A stretch of 23,794 nt of DNA from positions 1 through 23,794 of the forward strand of contig CAYWFP010000062.1 of the NCBI GenBank assembly GCA_964457365.1. Reading direction: 5' to 3'. Positions 6,421-14,366 of the stretch are shown here, one piece after another; within the stretch, counting starts at the first letter, position 1, and every line of letters starts with the position of its first letter. The DNA is from CAYWFP01 sp964457365 (GTDB lineage: Bacteria; Planctomycetota; SZUA-567). The position numbers were made by a program, and so were the translations under genes. A model generated the notes under the pieces. That model made no database searches. It was not told the DNA's origin and saw only the letters and a program-made list of their open reading frames with translations.

Positions 6421-9417
6421 ATGACGAATCGTTTTGCTTTGAGTAGCATGATCCTGGCGGCGCTTCTGAGCGCATCCTGCCTTGTCCCGACTCATGCCGT
6501 CGGGTCGGAATACGCTGCCGACGAAAGACTTAACCCGATTGCACGCGATTTCTCCGAAACCGACCCGACCCGCGAGGACTGGCATGGCGTCGACGAAGTG
6601 GAGACGCGTCTGGCACCTGTCGATGCCGAGCACGGCGATTCCCTGATCGTACCGGTGGAATTTCCCGCAAACAGTACGGTCTGGCGCGGCAGCTACGAAG
6701 ATCCGATCACGCTGTGCGGCTTCGACCGACGCAGCGACCAACCGGCGACCATTGTCGAGGCGATCCGCTTCGACGTCTATATCCCCGAAGACCTTCCCGC
6801 CCACACGCGCGTCCAGGCACGATTGCTTCTGAAACACAAGGACGGCTACGCCTTCTCCGCGCTCGGAAGGCGCTATCAGAAAGCGCGTTACGGCCAGGAG
6901 GCCGAGTGGGTGAGTGCCCAGGCGCTGCATCCGGGCTGGAACACCGTCCACGTCGATCTTGCCGAGGGCAGCACGGAGTTGACACCGCTGGGGCACGAGA
7001 TGACCTGGAGCCGCTATTTCCTCTCTCATGTCAGCATGTTGGGCATAGCGATCCAGGGCGACAAACCGTATGCAGGCGAAATCGCCATCGACAACATGAT
7101 CGCGTATCCGGCGGTGGACCGTCCGCAAGTGCAGGCCGTGCCGGACATGGTCGGTCGACCCAGTCCGTTCGCTCAACCGCTGTCAATCGTGAACTTCCAG
7201 ACCGCCGTGGAGAAGGTGACGCAGTACGAGACGGCCACATTCACCTTCAACGTCAACCGCCCTTTCTACAATCCCTTCCGACAAAACGAAATCGCCATCG
7301 ACGCGGAGTTCGCCGCCCCGGGCGGCGAGCGCATTCGTGTGCCGGCGTTCTACTACCAGGAATTCCAGCGTCGCCTCGGCTCGGACGCCGAAGGGGAGAA
7401 TTACCAGGATACTTACGAGCCGGTGGGGCCGGGTGTCTTCAAGGTGCGCTTCACCCCCCGACAGGCCGGGCGCTACGTCTATCGCCTCAGCGCGACGTAC
7501 CGCTCACCGGTTACCGGACGCGAGGAGACGCATGTCTCGCAGGAGCGCGTGTTGGCGGTGACCCCGGGCGAGGCGCGGGGGTTCGTACGCGTCTCGCAGA
7601 AGGACCCGCGCTGCTTCGAGTTCGAGAACGGCGAATTCTTCTTTCCGCTCGGGCATTCCTTCCGTTCGCCGCAGGATCCGCGCCATTACCAGGCGATCCT
7701 GCACACCAAACAAAGCCCGGGACGCAAAGGCTGGTACCCCGACGAACCAGCCCCAAAGGACCGCGGGCTGCGCGTCTACGAGGAGACGCTGCCGCGCATG
7801 AAAGAAGTGGGATGCAACGCCTTCGAGGTATGGATGGCCTCGTGGTGGCTGGGGCTGGAGTGGACGGCGCGCTGGAAACATTACCACGGCCTGGGACGGT
7901 ACAACCAGGTCAACGCCTACAAACTCGACATGCTGATCGACCTGGCCGAAGCGCACGGGCAATACATCCACCTGGTCATCGACAACCACGGCAAGGCCGC
8001 CGAGGGCAAGCAGGCCGACGCGGAGTTCCAGTTCTCACCGTATTTCACCGGCAACGGCGGCTTTCTGCGCCACGCGCGGGACCTCTTCACCGACGAGGAC
8101 GCCAAGGCGTATTACCGCGACAAACTACGCTACATCGCCGCGCGCTGGGGCTACGCCACCCATGTCTACGGCATGGAGATGTGGAGCGAGCTCAATCTCA
8201 CCGGTGCTCAAAACAGCCACTTCTGGCGCAGCGGCCACGTGCATCGTTGGCACCAGGAGATGACCGCGTATCTGCGCAGCCAGGACCACGGCCGTCACCC
8301 GTTGACCACGCACTACTCCGGCGACTACAAGGTCGTCGACATGAAGATGGTCGCGCTCGACTGCATCGATTACATCTGCTGCGACGCCTACCACGACCCC
8401 AGGCGGCCGCTGCTGGACGTACTGACCAAGACCAACGAAAGGTTTTACCCGTTGAAAAAGCCCTTCATGGTCACCGAGTACGGCGGCAACTGGAACGCCT
8501 CGAGCCCGGACGTGCTGGCGGGGGACCTCTACGGCGGGCTGTGGATCAGTTGGACAAGCAACGCCGGCGCCGCGCCGTTCTTCTGGTGGTTCGAGTGGCT
8601 CTCGCTGGAGAAGCTGTACCATGTCTATACCCCGCTGGCGAAGTTCATCGCCGGCGAAGACAAGCGGCGCGGACCACACGAACCGAAATTGACCGTCGAG
8701 TGGCGGACCGCTTTTCACGCGAAGAACATCTCGACAAAGAAGCTGCGCACGGCGGTCCTCGGCGACGGAGAGATGTTCTACGTCTATGTCCACGACATCG
8801 AGCAGATTTCGCGCATGCCCTTCACCCGCGGCAACTCGCGCTCGCTCAAAGGACGCCGCATCTACGAGGACGTCGAGCTGATCCTGCCCGACATCCGCCG
8901 CGGGCGCTATGCCGTCGAGATCTGGAACTGCTGGACCGGCGAAATCGTGGAGACGCTCGAAGACGTCTACACCGACACGCACGGGCACTTGGAACTGTTA
9001 TTGCCGCGATTCGTCCTCCACTGCGCGCTCAAGATCCGGCGGGCCGGCGCCGACGACCGCGAGCCGGACCTGTTCGACTCCTACGGCGATATCTCCCCGA
9101 CCGAAACCGCCCCGACAACGCCGAAGGCGACCACGCCCGTCCCGCTCGATACCGAGGCGCTCGATGCGGCGTGGGAAGAGGAAGCCGAGAAACGGGCGAG
9201 ACAACGCGAAGAAGCCGAGCGGAAGACGCAACCGCCGACCGAAGAAATGAACGCCATCGAGGAAAAGCTCGTTCAACAGGAAAAGCAGAAGCGGCAGGAA
9301 CTCCGGGAACGGGGCGCGCGCCTGCTGCAACGCGAAGCCGAGGAACTCGAAGCCGCGCCGAAGGCCGAAACGGCCAAAAGCGAGAAAGCCGATGCCCAAC
9401 CCACAGAGAATCGTTGA
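6421..9417 (+). CDS. Exported glycoside-hydrolase-like protein with DUF5060-type domain and charged C-terminal coiled coil
   Basis: A 998-aa exported protein. A Sec signal peptide (MTNRFALSSM...PTHA) probably ends after Ala26. Cys20 lacks a good lipobox. Residues ~35-230 look like a beta-rich, carbohydrate-binding-like domain. Residues ~252-380 match the Ig-like DUF5060 module that precedes TIM-barrel hydrolases. Residues ~390-750 look like a GH5-type barrel, with a probable acid/base Glu590 in MEMWSELN and a probable nucleophile Glu686 in PFMVTEYGGN. A beta domain follows (~755-875). The last ~80 residues are a Glu/Lys/Arg-rich predicted coiled coil, unusual for such enzymes. Substrate is unknown (a plant or algal glycan is plausible). 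Its 3' end overlaps the methyltransferase by 26 nt, so the two are probably translationally coupled. Confidence 0.82.
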   Translation: MTNRFALSSMILAALLSASCLVPTHAVGSEYAADERLNPIARDFSETDPTREDWHGVDEVETRLAPVDAEHGDSLIVPVEFPANSTVWRGSYEDPITLCGFDRRSDQPATIVEAIRFDVYIPEDLPAHTRVQARLLLKHKDGYAFSALGRRYQKARYGQEAEWVSAQALHPGWNTVHVDLAEGSTELTPLGHEMTWSRYFLSHVSMLGIAIQGDKPYAGEIAIDNMIAYPAVDRPQVQAVPDMVGRPSPFAQPLSIVNFQTAVEKVTQYETATFTFNVNRPFYNPFRQNEIAIDAEFAAPGGERIRVPAFYYQEFQRRLGSDAEGENYQDTYEPVGPGVFKVRFTPRQAGRYVYRLSATYRSPVTGREETHVSQERVLAVTPGEARGFVRVSQKDPRCFEFENGEFFFPLGHSFRSPQDPRHYQAILHTKQSPGRKGWYPDEPAPKDRGLRVYEETLPRMKEVGCNAFEVWMASWWLGLEWTARWKHYHGLGRYNQVNAYKLDMLIDLAEAHGQYIHLVIDNHGKAAEGKQADAEFQFSPYFTGNGGFLRHARDLFTDEDAKAYYRDKLRYIAARWGYATHVYGMEMWSELNLTGAQNSHFWRSGHVHRWHQEMTAYLRSQDHGRHPLTTHYSGDYKVVDMKMVALDCIDYICCDAYHDPRRPLLDVLTKTNERFYPLKKPFMVTEYGGNWNASSPDVLAGDLYGGLWISWTSNAGAAPFFWWFEWLSLEKLYHVYTPLAKFIAGEDKRRGPHEPKLTVEWRTAFHAKNISTKKLRTAVLGDGEMFYVYVHDIEQISRMPFTRGNSRSLKGRRIYEDVELILPDIRRGRYAVEIWNCWTGEIVETLEDVYTDTHGHLELLLPRFVLHCALKIRRAGADDREPDLFDSYGDISPTETAPTTPKATTPVPLDTEALDAAWEEEAEKRARQREEAERKTQPPTEEMNAIEEKLVQQEKQKRQELRERGARLLQREAEELEAAPKAETAKSEKADAQPTENR

Positions 9418-10393
9418 CCTCGCCAGCGCCTTCTACGACTCGGCGACGCTCTTCGGAGCCCTGGACGCGGGACTTTTCGCCAAGTTGGCCGAGATCCGGC
9501 AAGCCGACGCGAAGACGCTGGCGGCATCGCTGGGGCAGGATCCGCGCGGGATGCGCCTGCTGTGTAACGCCTGCGTAGCGCTGGGCCTGCTGGAGAAGAA
9601 CGGCGAAGAATACCGCAACGGCGAGGAGGCCGCGCTCTTTCTCGTGCCCGGTTCCCCCGCGGACCTTACCGGCGCGATTCGTTACAACCGCGACGTCTAC
9701 GGCGCCTGGGGCAAGGCGCGCGATTTCGTCCGCACCGGCCGGCCGGTCGAAAACCCGGCGATTCATCTCGGCGAGGAACCCGAGCGCACGCGCACCTTCG
9801 TTCTGGCCATGCACGGGCGCGCCCTCGGCATCGGCCGCGCGGTCCTGCCGCACCTGAACTATACCGGCTGCCGGCGTCTCCTCGACGTCGGCGGCGGCCC
9901 GGGAACCTACGCGGTGCTGATCGCGCAGGCGTATCCGCAGATCCGCTGCACGGTGCTCGACCTGCCCCCGGTAGCGAAGATCGCGGAGGAGTTGATCGCC
10001 GCGCAGGGAATAGCCGAGCGGGTACAGACGCTGCCCGGGAGCTATCACGAGACCTCCTTCCCGTCAGACCTCGACGCGGTGAATTTCTTCGGCATGCTGC
10101 ACCAGGAATCGCCGCCGGCGATCGTCAAGCTGCTCGAGAAAGCCTATGCCGCGCTCGCGCCCGGCGGCACGGTATACGTCATGGACGTGATGACCGACGC
10201 CACCCACGCGGCGCCGAAGTTCTCCGCGCTCTTCGCGCTGAACATGGCCCTGACCACCGAGAACGGCTGGGTCTTCTCCGAGGCGGAACTGCGCGACTGG
10301 CTCGCCGCGGCCGGTTTCACCGACTGCGAACTCACCCCCCTGCCGCCGCCGATGCCACACTGGCTGATGCGCGCACGCAAGCCGGTCGCTTGA
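9392..10393 (+). CDS. COMT-like SAM-dependent O-methyltransferase
   Basis: A 333-aa methyltransferase of the acetylserotonin/COMT (Methyltransf_2) family. The N-terminal ~90 residues form the winged-helix dimerisation domain (RIVDLASAFYDSATLFGALD then ARGM-type helix). The SAM-binding loop is LLDVGGGPGTY (163-173). VLDLPPV (188-194) is the strand-2 acidic motif. The catalytic-base histidine position is His237 in GMLHQ, and LAPGGTVYVMDVM is the strand-5 region. Substrates in this family are usually small hydroxylated aromatics or polyketides, so no substrate can be named. It starts 26 nt inside the hydrolase gene, which is unexpected because the hydrolase is exported and this enzyme is cytosolic. 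A weak GAGAAAG precedes the ATG. Confidence 0.85.
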   Translation: MPNPQRIVDLASAFYDSATLFGALDAGLFAKLAEIRQADAKTLAASLGQDPRGMRLLCNACVALGLLEKNGEEYRNGEEAALFLVPGSPADLTGAIRYNRDVYGAWGKARDFVRTGRPVENPAIHLGEEPERTRTFVLAMHGRALGIGRAVLPHLNYTGCRRLLDVGGGPGTYAVLIAQAYPQIRCTVLDLPPVAKIAEELIAAQGIAERVQTLPGSYHETSFPSDLDAVNFFGMLHQESPPAIVKLLEKAYAALAPGGTVYVMDVMTDATHAAPKFSALFALNMALTTENGWVFSEAELRDWLAAAGFTDCELTPLPPPMPHWLMRARKPVA

Positions 10394-10420
10394 AAACAAC
10401 CTTCCTTTCCCTTCTGCGCG

Positions 10421-10436
10421 TGCTATACTCTATATT
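10421..10436 (+). promoter_or_regulatory. Extended -10 promoter of the small two-helix membrane protein gene
   Basis: TGCTATACT (10421-10429) is an extended -10 (TGn plus TATACT) with a poor -35. A second box, TATATT (10431-10436), follows. It lies just after the methyltransferase stop and 41 nt before the next ATG. Confidence 0.5.
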
Positions 10437-10469
10437 GTCTCGGCAGTCTACCGAACAGGGAGAGGGAGA

Positions 10470-10745
10470 ATGGAAGAGGAAGTCAAGCAGTGGATCAATC
10501 GGCAGCGACGGATCTCGCGCGGCTATATCCGCGAGGCCGTCTACGCGGTCATCGGGCTGATCATCGCCTACGTCTTCTTCGTCGTGGTGCACGACAAAGG
10601 GCAGATCGAATACTACTTCGCCTGCGCCGCCGGCGGGGTGATGGCCCTGGTCTGCCTGCGCGGATTGACCGAGGCCAAGGAACACCAGAAGCTGGAAGGG
10701 GCGCTGCAGGAGTTGGAGAACATCGTCAAGGATCACCGCCGCTGA
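10470..10745 (+). CDS. Small two-helix membrane protein, unknown function
   Basis: A 91-aa protein. Two hydrophobic segments (about 23-41 and 49-65) are joined by a short turn with HDKGQ. The N-terminus is charged and the C-terminal ~26 residues are a charged helix (EAKEHQKLEGALQELENIV) likely to form a coiled coil in the cytosol. GGGAGAGGGAGA precedes the ATG, a strong site. It has its own extended -10 promoter, so it need not belong to the hydrolase-methyltransferase unit. I do not recognise a family; the shape resembles small membrane scaffold or holdase-like proteins, but that is only a shape. Confidence 0.72.
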   Translation: MEEEVKQWINRQRRISRGYIREAVYAVIGLIIAYVFFVVVHDKGQIEYYFACAAGGVMALVCLRGLTEAKEHQKLEGALQELENIVKDHRR

Positions 10746-10771
10746 GTCGCTGCCGCGGCAGGCTCTGGCGC

Positions 10772-10829
10772 TAAGGACCCGTTAAGCAATAAGATCGAAA
10801 TTCTGAAATTATTGCTTAACGGGCCCTAA
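10772..10829. repeat. 58-bp AT-rich inverted repeat between convergent genes
   Basis: Two 21-nt arms (10772-10792 and 10809-10829) match except at two positions, with a perfect 15-bp core CCCGTTAAGCAATAA and its complement, around a 16-nt loop. It is AT-rich in a GC-rich setting. The right arm covers the stop codon of the Cys-rich gene read from the other side. There is no T-run on either strand, so it is not a classic terminator. A bidirectional hairpin or a mini-element with short terminal repeats are both possible. Confidence 0.7.
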
Positions 10830-11122
10830 GCCCCGTCCCCGATCTGGCGGATGCGGGCGATGCATTGCGGGCGGTCGGAGCGGAAGACGAAGATCCGCGC
10901 GATCACGTTGTGAAAGAACGCGCAGTCCTTCGGATTCGCATGCGTCGGAGACGCCGCGCAGGTAGCGCGCCCGTTCTCGAGACAACAGCTTCGCGCCTTG
11001 CACCACGTGAAGCCGACGTTCTCGGTGCAGCCGGGGCAATGCTCGCGCAGGTATGCGCCGCAGGCGCCGCAATAGAGTTCGCGCGTGGCGATCAGGGCCT
11101 CGTCAGCGACGATCTCCTTCAT
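10826..11122 (-). CDS. Cys-rich DUF3795-like protein
   Basis: A 98-aa protein with ten cysteines (18, 21, 29, 32, 41, 46, 47, 55, 67, 87), mostly CxxC-type. The pattern YCGACGAYL...CPGC...WCKARSCCLENG...FFHN...SDRPQCI matches the DUF3795-type small zinc- or cluster-binding proteins. Where relatives often continue with a further CxxC after Cys55, here the sequence is CAAS, so one ligand may be missing. The ATG overlaps the fumC stop as ATGA, indicating coupled translation, and AAGGGAGG lies just upstream. Role unknown; the fumarase link may be only positional. The gene ends inside the right arm of the inverted repeat at 10772-10829. Confidence 0.75.
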   Translation of the reverse strand: MKEIVADEALIATRELYCGACGAYLREHCPGCTENVGFTWCKARSCCLENGRATCAASPTHANPKDCAFFHNVIARIFVFRSDRPQCIARIRQIGDGA

Positions 11123-12519
11123 GCCCTCCCTTCCGGCCCGGTCATGCGCCGTGCGTCCAGGACCGTCGCGAGCGTGGCCTCGTCGAGTCCGCTCTTCTCG
11201 CGGGCGATCTCGCGCACGGTGCGGTCGGTGAGGCAGGCCTCCTTGGCGATCTCGCCGGCGCGATCATAGCCGATATGCGGCACCAGCGCGGTGCAGAGCG
11301 CGAGGCTGTGCTCAATATAGGCCTCGCACTGGCCGACGTGGCAGGCCAGCTCGTCCAGGGCGTTGGCCTGGAAGACGCGGATCGCGTTGGCCTGCAGCCG
11401 CATGGTTTCGAGCAGATGCCACGCCATCAGCGGCGCGGCCGCGCAGAGTTCGAAGTTCGAGAGGGTCGCCGCCGCGTGACTGATCGCCGCGTCCGCCCCG
11501 ACGGTGAAGGCGCCGACCTGCATCACCGCCTCGCAGATGACCGGGTTGACCTTGCCGGGCATGATCGAACTGCCGGGCTGGGTCGCCGGCAGCTGGAGTT
11601 CCCCAAGCCCGCAGCGCGGTCCGGAGGCGAGGAAACGGATATCGTTCATGATCTTGTCCAGGCTGAGCGCCAGGGCTTTCAAATCCCCCGCCACCGCCAC
11701 CACCGCCTCGCGTACGGCCTGGGCCTCGAAATGGTTCTCGGCCTCGACGAAGTCGATCTTCAAATCCTCCGCCAGCGCCGCGGCGACACGCGCGCCGAAG
11801 GTCGCGCCGGTGTTGAGGCCAGTGCCGACAGCGGTGCCACCGAGCGGAAGCTCGCTAAGCAGTTCGAGCCCGTGCGCGAGCTTCCGCCGATGCCCGGCCG
11901 CCTGCGCGGCGTAGCCGGAGAAGACTTGGCCCATGCGAATGGGCGTGGCGTCCATCAGGTGCGTGCGCCCGATTTTGAGAAAGGTATCGAAAAGCCCGGC
12001 TTTGCTCTCGAGCCCCTGTTGAAGCATCTCCAGCGCCGGCAGCAAGTCGTTCTTCAACCTCTCGGCCGCGGCGACGTGGAGCGCGGCGGGGATGACGTCG
12101 TTGCTGGACTGGCCGAGGTTGACGTGATCGTTGGGGTGGATAGGATCCTTGCTCCCGACCACCCCGCCGGCGAGCTGAATGGCGCGGTTGGCGATCACTT
12201 CGTTGGCGTTCATGTTGGTCGAGGTGCCGCTGCCGGTCTGGAAGACGTCCACGACGAACTGGTCGCCATGGAGCCCGTCGGCCACCTCCCCGGCGGCGCT
12301 CTCGATCCAGGCGGTGCGCTCGGCGTCGAGGAGGCCCAACTCGCAGTTGACCCGGGCGCAGGCGCGCTTGATCCGGCCCAGGGCGCGCACGAACGACTCG
12401 GGAAGCCGCCAGCCGCTGACGGGGAAATTCAACAACGCCCGCCGCGACTGCGCGCCGTAAAGCGCATCTTCGGGCACCTCCACCTCGCCCATGGCGTCGT
12501 ATTCCGTGCGCGTACGCAT
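11119..12519 (-). CDS. fumC: Class II fumarate hydratase
   Basis: A 466-aa cytosolic enzyme that interconverts fumarate and malate in the TCA cycle without an iron-sulfur cluster. Signature motifs are TGSGTSTNMN (95-104), HPNDHVN...SSND (128-140), GRTHLMDATP (184-193) with active-site region His187, and the superfamily signature GSSIMPGKVNP (316-326). Full length for FumC. Aspartase and argininosuccinate lyase are the related alternatives; the HPNDHVN...GQSSND block and overall pattern favour fumarase, though FumC and aspartase motifs are similar. The ATG has GGGAGGGG upstream. It lies 34 nt after purU and overlaps the Cys-rich gene by ATGA. Confidence 0.93.
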   Translation of the reverse strand: MRTRTEYDAMGEVEVPEDALYGAQSRRALLNFPVSGWRLPESFVRALGRIKRACARVNCELGLLDAERTAWIESAAGEVADGLHGDQFVVDVFQTGSGTSTNMNANEVIANRAIQLAGGVVGSKDPIHPNDHVNLGQSSNDVIPAALHVAAAERLKNDLLPALEMLQQGLESKAGLFDTFLKIGRTHLMDATPIRMGQVFSGYAAQAAGHRRKLAHGLELLSELPLGGTAVGTGLNTGATFGARVAAALAEDLKIDFVEAENHFEAQAVREAVVAVAGDLKALALSLDKIMNDIRFLASGPRCGLGELQLPATQPGSSIMPGKVNPVICEAVMQVGAFTVGADAAISHAAATLSNFELCAAAPLMAWHLLETMRLQANAIRVFQANALDELACHVGQCEAYIEHSLALCTALVPHIGYDRAGEIAKEACLTDRTVREIAREKSGLDEATLATVLDARRMTGPEGRA

Positions 12520-12553
12520 CCGTCCCCTCCCCTCGCGCCGTCAGGAAATCACG

Positions 12554-13408
12554 CTATGAAAAAGCCACCGTCCGGTTGCCCTCGATCAGCACCCGATGCT
12601 CCAGGTGCAGGCGGACGGCGGTGCTGAGCACCTGTCGCTCGATATCGCGTCCCTTGCGGATCAGGTCCGCCACGCCGTCCTCGTGGGTGACATGCGTGAC
12701 GTCCTGGACGATGATCGGGCCCTGGTCCAGTTCGGGCGTGACATAGTGCGCGGTGGCGCCGATGATCTTGACGCCGCGCTCCTTGGCCTGGTGGTACGGC
12801 TTGCCGCCGACGAAGGCCGGCAGGAACGAGTGGTGGATATTGATGACCCGGTCTCGCCACGCCTCGCAGAAGCGGGGCGAGAGGATCTGCATGTAACGCG
12901 CGAGCACCACCAGATCGATCTCCAATTCCTCCAGCAACGCCAGTTGCCGCTCCTCGGCGGCGGCCTTGGCCTGTTTGTCGACGGGGATAAGGGTGAAGGG
13001 AATATCGAAATGCTCGGTCACGTTGCGCAAGGTCTCGTGGTTGCTGATGACGTGGACGATTTCGCCGGAAAGCTCACCCATCTGCTGACGCAGGAGCAGA
13101 TCGTACAGGCAATGCGGAGTCTGGCTGACGAAGACGGCGACGCGCTGGGGACGGGAGTTGTAGAAGAGCCGGTAGCGCATATCATCGAAACCGCGCGCGA
13201 GAATATCGAGCGCGCTGCGAATGGCGTCCTTGTCCAGGGAAAAGCCCTTGAGCGACCAGACCAGACGCATGAAGAATGTCTGCGTCTCCTCGTCGGAATG
13301 CTGGTGCGCGTCGACGATATTGCCTTTGTAGCGGAAGACGAAATCGGAGAGCGCCGCGACGATGCCGGTGCGGTCGGTCGCGCGCACGAGCAGGGTGGCC
13401 TGGGTCAT
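12554..13408 (-). CDS. purU: Formyltetrahydrofolate deformylase
   Basis: A 284-aa enzyme that hydrolyses 10-formyl-THF to formate and THF, supplying formate for purine synthesis or balancing folate pools. An N-terminal ACT domain (about 4-80; RATDRTGIVAALSDFV) can bind an amino-acid effector. The C-terminal formyltransferase fold (about 87-284) has the catalytic set Asn190/His192 in INIHHSFLPAF and Asp228 in ELDQGPII. The ATG at 13408 has AAGGA 6 nt upstream; the ~62 in-frame codons before it overlap the DUF58 end and are not supported. A hairpin sits immediately upstream of the ribosome site. Purine-related PurN is the main relative, but it lacks the ACT domain. Confidence 0.94.
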   Translation of the reverse strand: MTQATLLVRATDRTGIVAALSDFVFRYKGNIVDAHQHSDEETQTFFMRLVWSLKGFSLDKDAIRSALDILARGFDDMRYRLFYNSRPQRVAVFVSQTPHCLYDLLLRQQMGELSGEIVHVISNHETLRNVTEHFDIPFTLIPVDKQAKAAAEERQLALLEELEIDLVVLARYMQILSPRFCEAWRDRVINIHHSFLPAFVGGKPYHQAKERGVKIIGATAHYVTPELDQGPIIVQDVTHVTHEDGVADLIRKGRDIERQVLSTAVRLHLEHRVLIEGNRTVAFS

Positions 13409-13419
13409 CGTGTCCTTCC

Positions 13420-13452
13420 GGTATCGAAGCCGCCTCGCCGGGCGGCGATACC
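13420..13452 (-). promoter_or_regulatory. Hairpin in the purU leader
   Basis: GGTATC (13420-13425) pairs with GATACC (13447-13452), and GCCGCC (13429-13434) with GGCGGC (13441-13446), leaving a GAA bulge. It ends about 12 nt before the purU ATG, touching the AAGGA site, and has no T-run. It could modulate purU translation or separate it from the DUF58 message. Confidence 0.4.
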
Positions 13453-13475
13453 CTAACGGTACCGATTCGGCGGGG

Positions 13476-14366
13476 TTAGCGCAACAGTCCACCGCGGCGC
13501 AGATAGGTGAGGACCAGGCTTTCGAAGGGCGTATCGGTGCGGCATAGCAGGTGGCGCATGCCCCGGCGACGCGCGCCATCGGCGAGCGCGGCAAGGGTCT
13601 TCTCCACGCCCCGGCGGTACGCCTCCAGATCCGCGGCGGTAAGGCCGAGGGAAACCTCCTCGCCGGTCTCGGCGTCGGTGAGGCGAACGTTGCCGCTCAA
13701 CGGCGGGTCGATCTCCGCGGGCGTCAGCACCTGCAGCAGCGCGATGTCCTGCCGCCAGTCCAACAGGGGCGCCAGCGCCGCGAGCACCTCATCGGCCCAG
13801 AAGTCCGAAACGATCAGGAGCGCACCGGGCGGTTTCGGCGAATTGCGGTAGCGTGCGGACTCTTCGCTCCAGTCCAGCGCGCCTGTCGTAGGCAAACGCT
13901 CCAGGAACGCGATCAACTCGCGACTGTTGCGCACGCCTTTCCGCGGCGGCGTGGCCAGATCGCTCCCGGCGCAGAAGAGGCGGACCGTGTCCCCGGAAGC
14001 CAGCGCCACGTGCGCCAGCGCCGCGGCGAGGCGGCAGGCGAAGACGGCTTTCTCCGCGGAGAAGGTCGTGCTCGGCGAGAGATCGAGGAGAATGTTGACG
14101 TATTTCTCGCGCTCGGCGCCGAAGACCTTGACGAACGGCTCCCCGGTGCGCGCGTAAACGTGCCAGTCCAGATCCCGCAGATCGTCACCGGCGACGTAGC
14201 CGCGGTGCTCCAAAAACTCCACCCGCCCGCCGCGCACGCCACCGGCACGCGCGGCGACATTGCCCGCCGCCACCTCCCGGCGCGCCTGCACGGCCAGCGA
14301 TTCGAGTCGCTTGAGAAACTCGCCGCCGAGAGCGAGCGAGCGCTGTGTCTGTGCGGTCATTGTCAT
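13476..14366 (-). CDS. DUF58 (VWA-like) protein
   Basis: A 296-aa soluble protein with the DUF58 signature EHRGYVAGDDLRDLDWHVYA (53-72) followed by TGEPFVKVF. A VWA-like fold has an intact MIDAS DLSPS (95-99) and a second acidic position in VSDFW (Asp188). DUF58 proteins usually sit beside a MoxR ATPase and VWA proteins, but here the gene follows a ketoacyl synthase. The only MoxR in the window is some 9 kb away at its end. The ATG at 14366 overlaps the upstream stop as ATGA. A second in-frame ATG lies two codons later. Membrane segments of the long DUF58 type are absent, so this is the short soluble form. Confidence 0.85.
   Translation of the reverse strand: MTMTAQTQRSLALGGEFLKRLESLAVQARREVAAGNVAARAGGVRGGRVEFLEHRGYVAGDDLRDLDWHVYARTGEPFVKVFGAEREKYVNILLDLSPSTTFSAEKAVFACRLAAALAHVALASGDTVRLFCAGSDLATPPRKGVRNSRELIAFLERLPTTGALDWSEESARYRNSPKPPGALLIVSDFWADEVLAALAPLLDWRQDIALLQVLTPAEIDPPLSGNVRLTDAETGEEVSLGLTAADLEAYRRGVEKTLAALADGARRRGMRHLLCRTDTPFESLVLTYLRRGGLLR

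Noticed and set aside
6714..9578. 954-codon plus-strand frame inside the hydrolase region
   Set aside because: Arg/Pro-rich out-of-frame shadow of the hydrolase gene.
10750..10761. 12-bp palindrome CTGCCGCGGCAG right after the small membrane protein stop
   Set aside because: It has no T-run and too little loop for a terminator; GC palindromes of this size arise by chance here.
11053..12627. 524-codon plus-strand frame opposite fumC
   Set aside because: Antisense shadow of fumC with no recognisable protein motif.
13409..13594. Upstream extension of purU
   Set aside because: It overlaps the DUF58 3' end, holds Arg/Pro filler and lacks a ribosome site; the ATG at 13408 has AAGGA.
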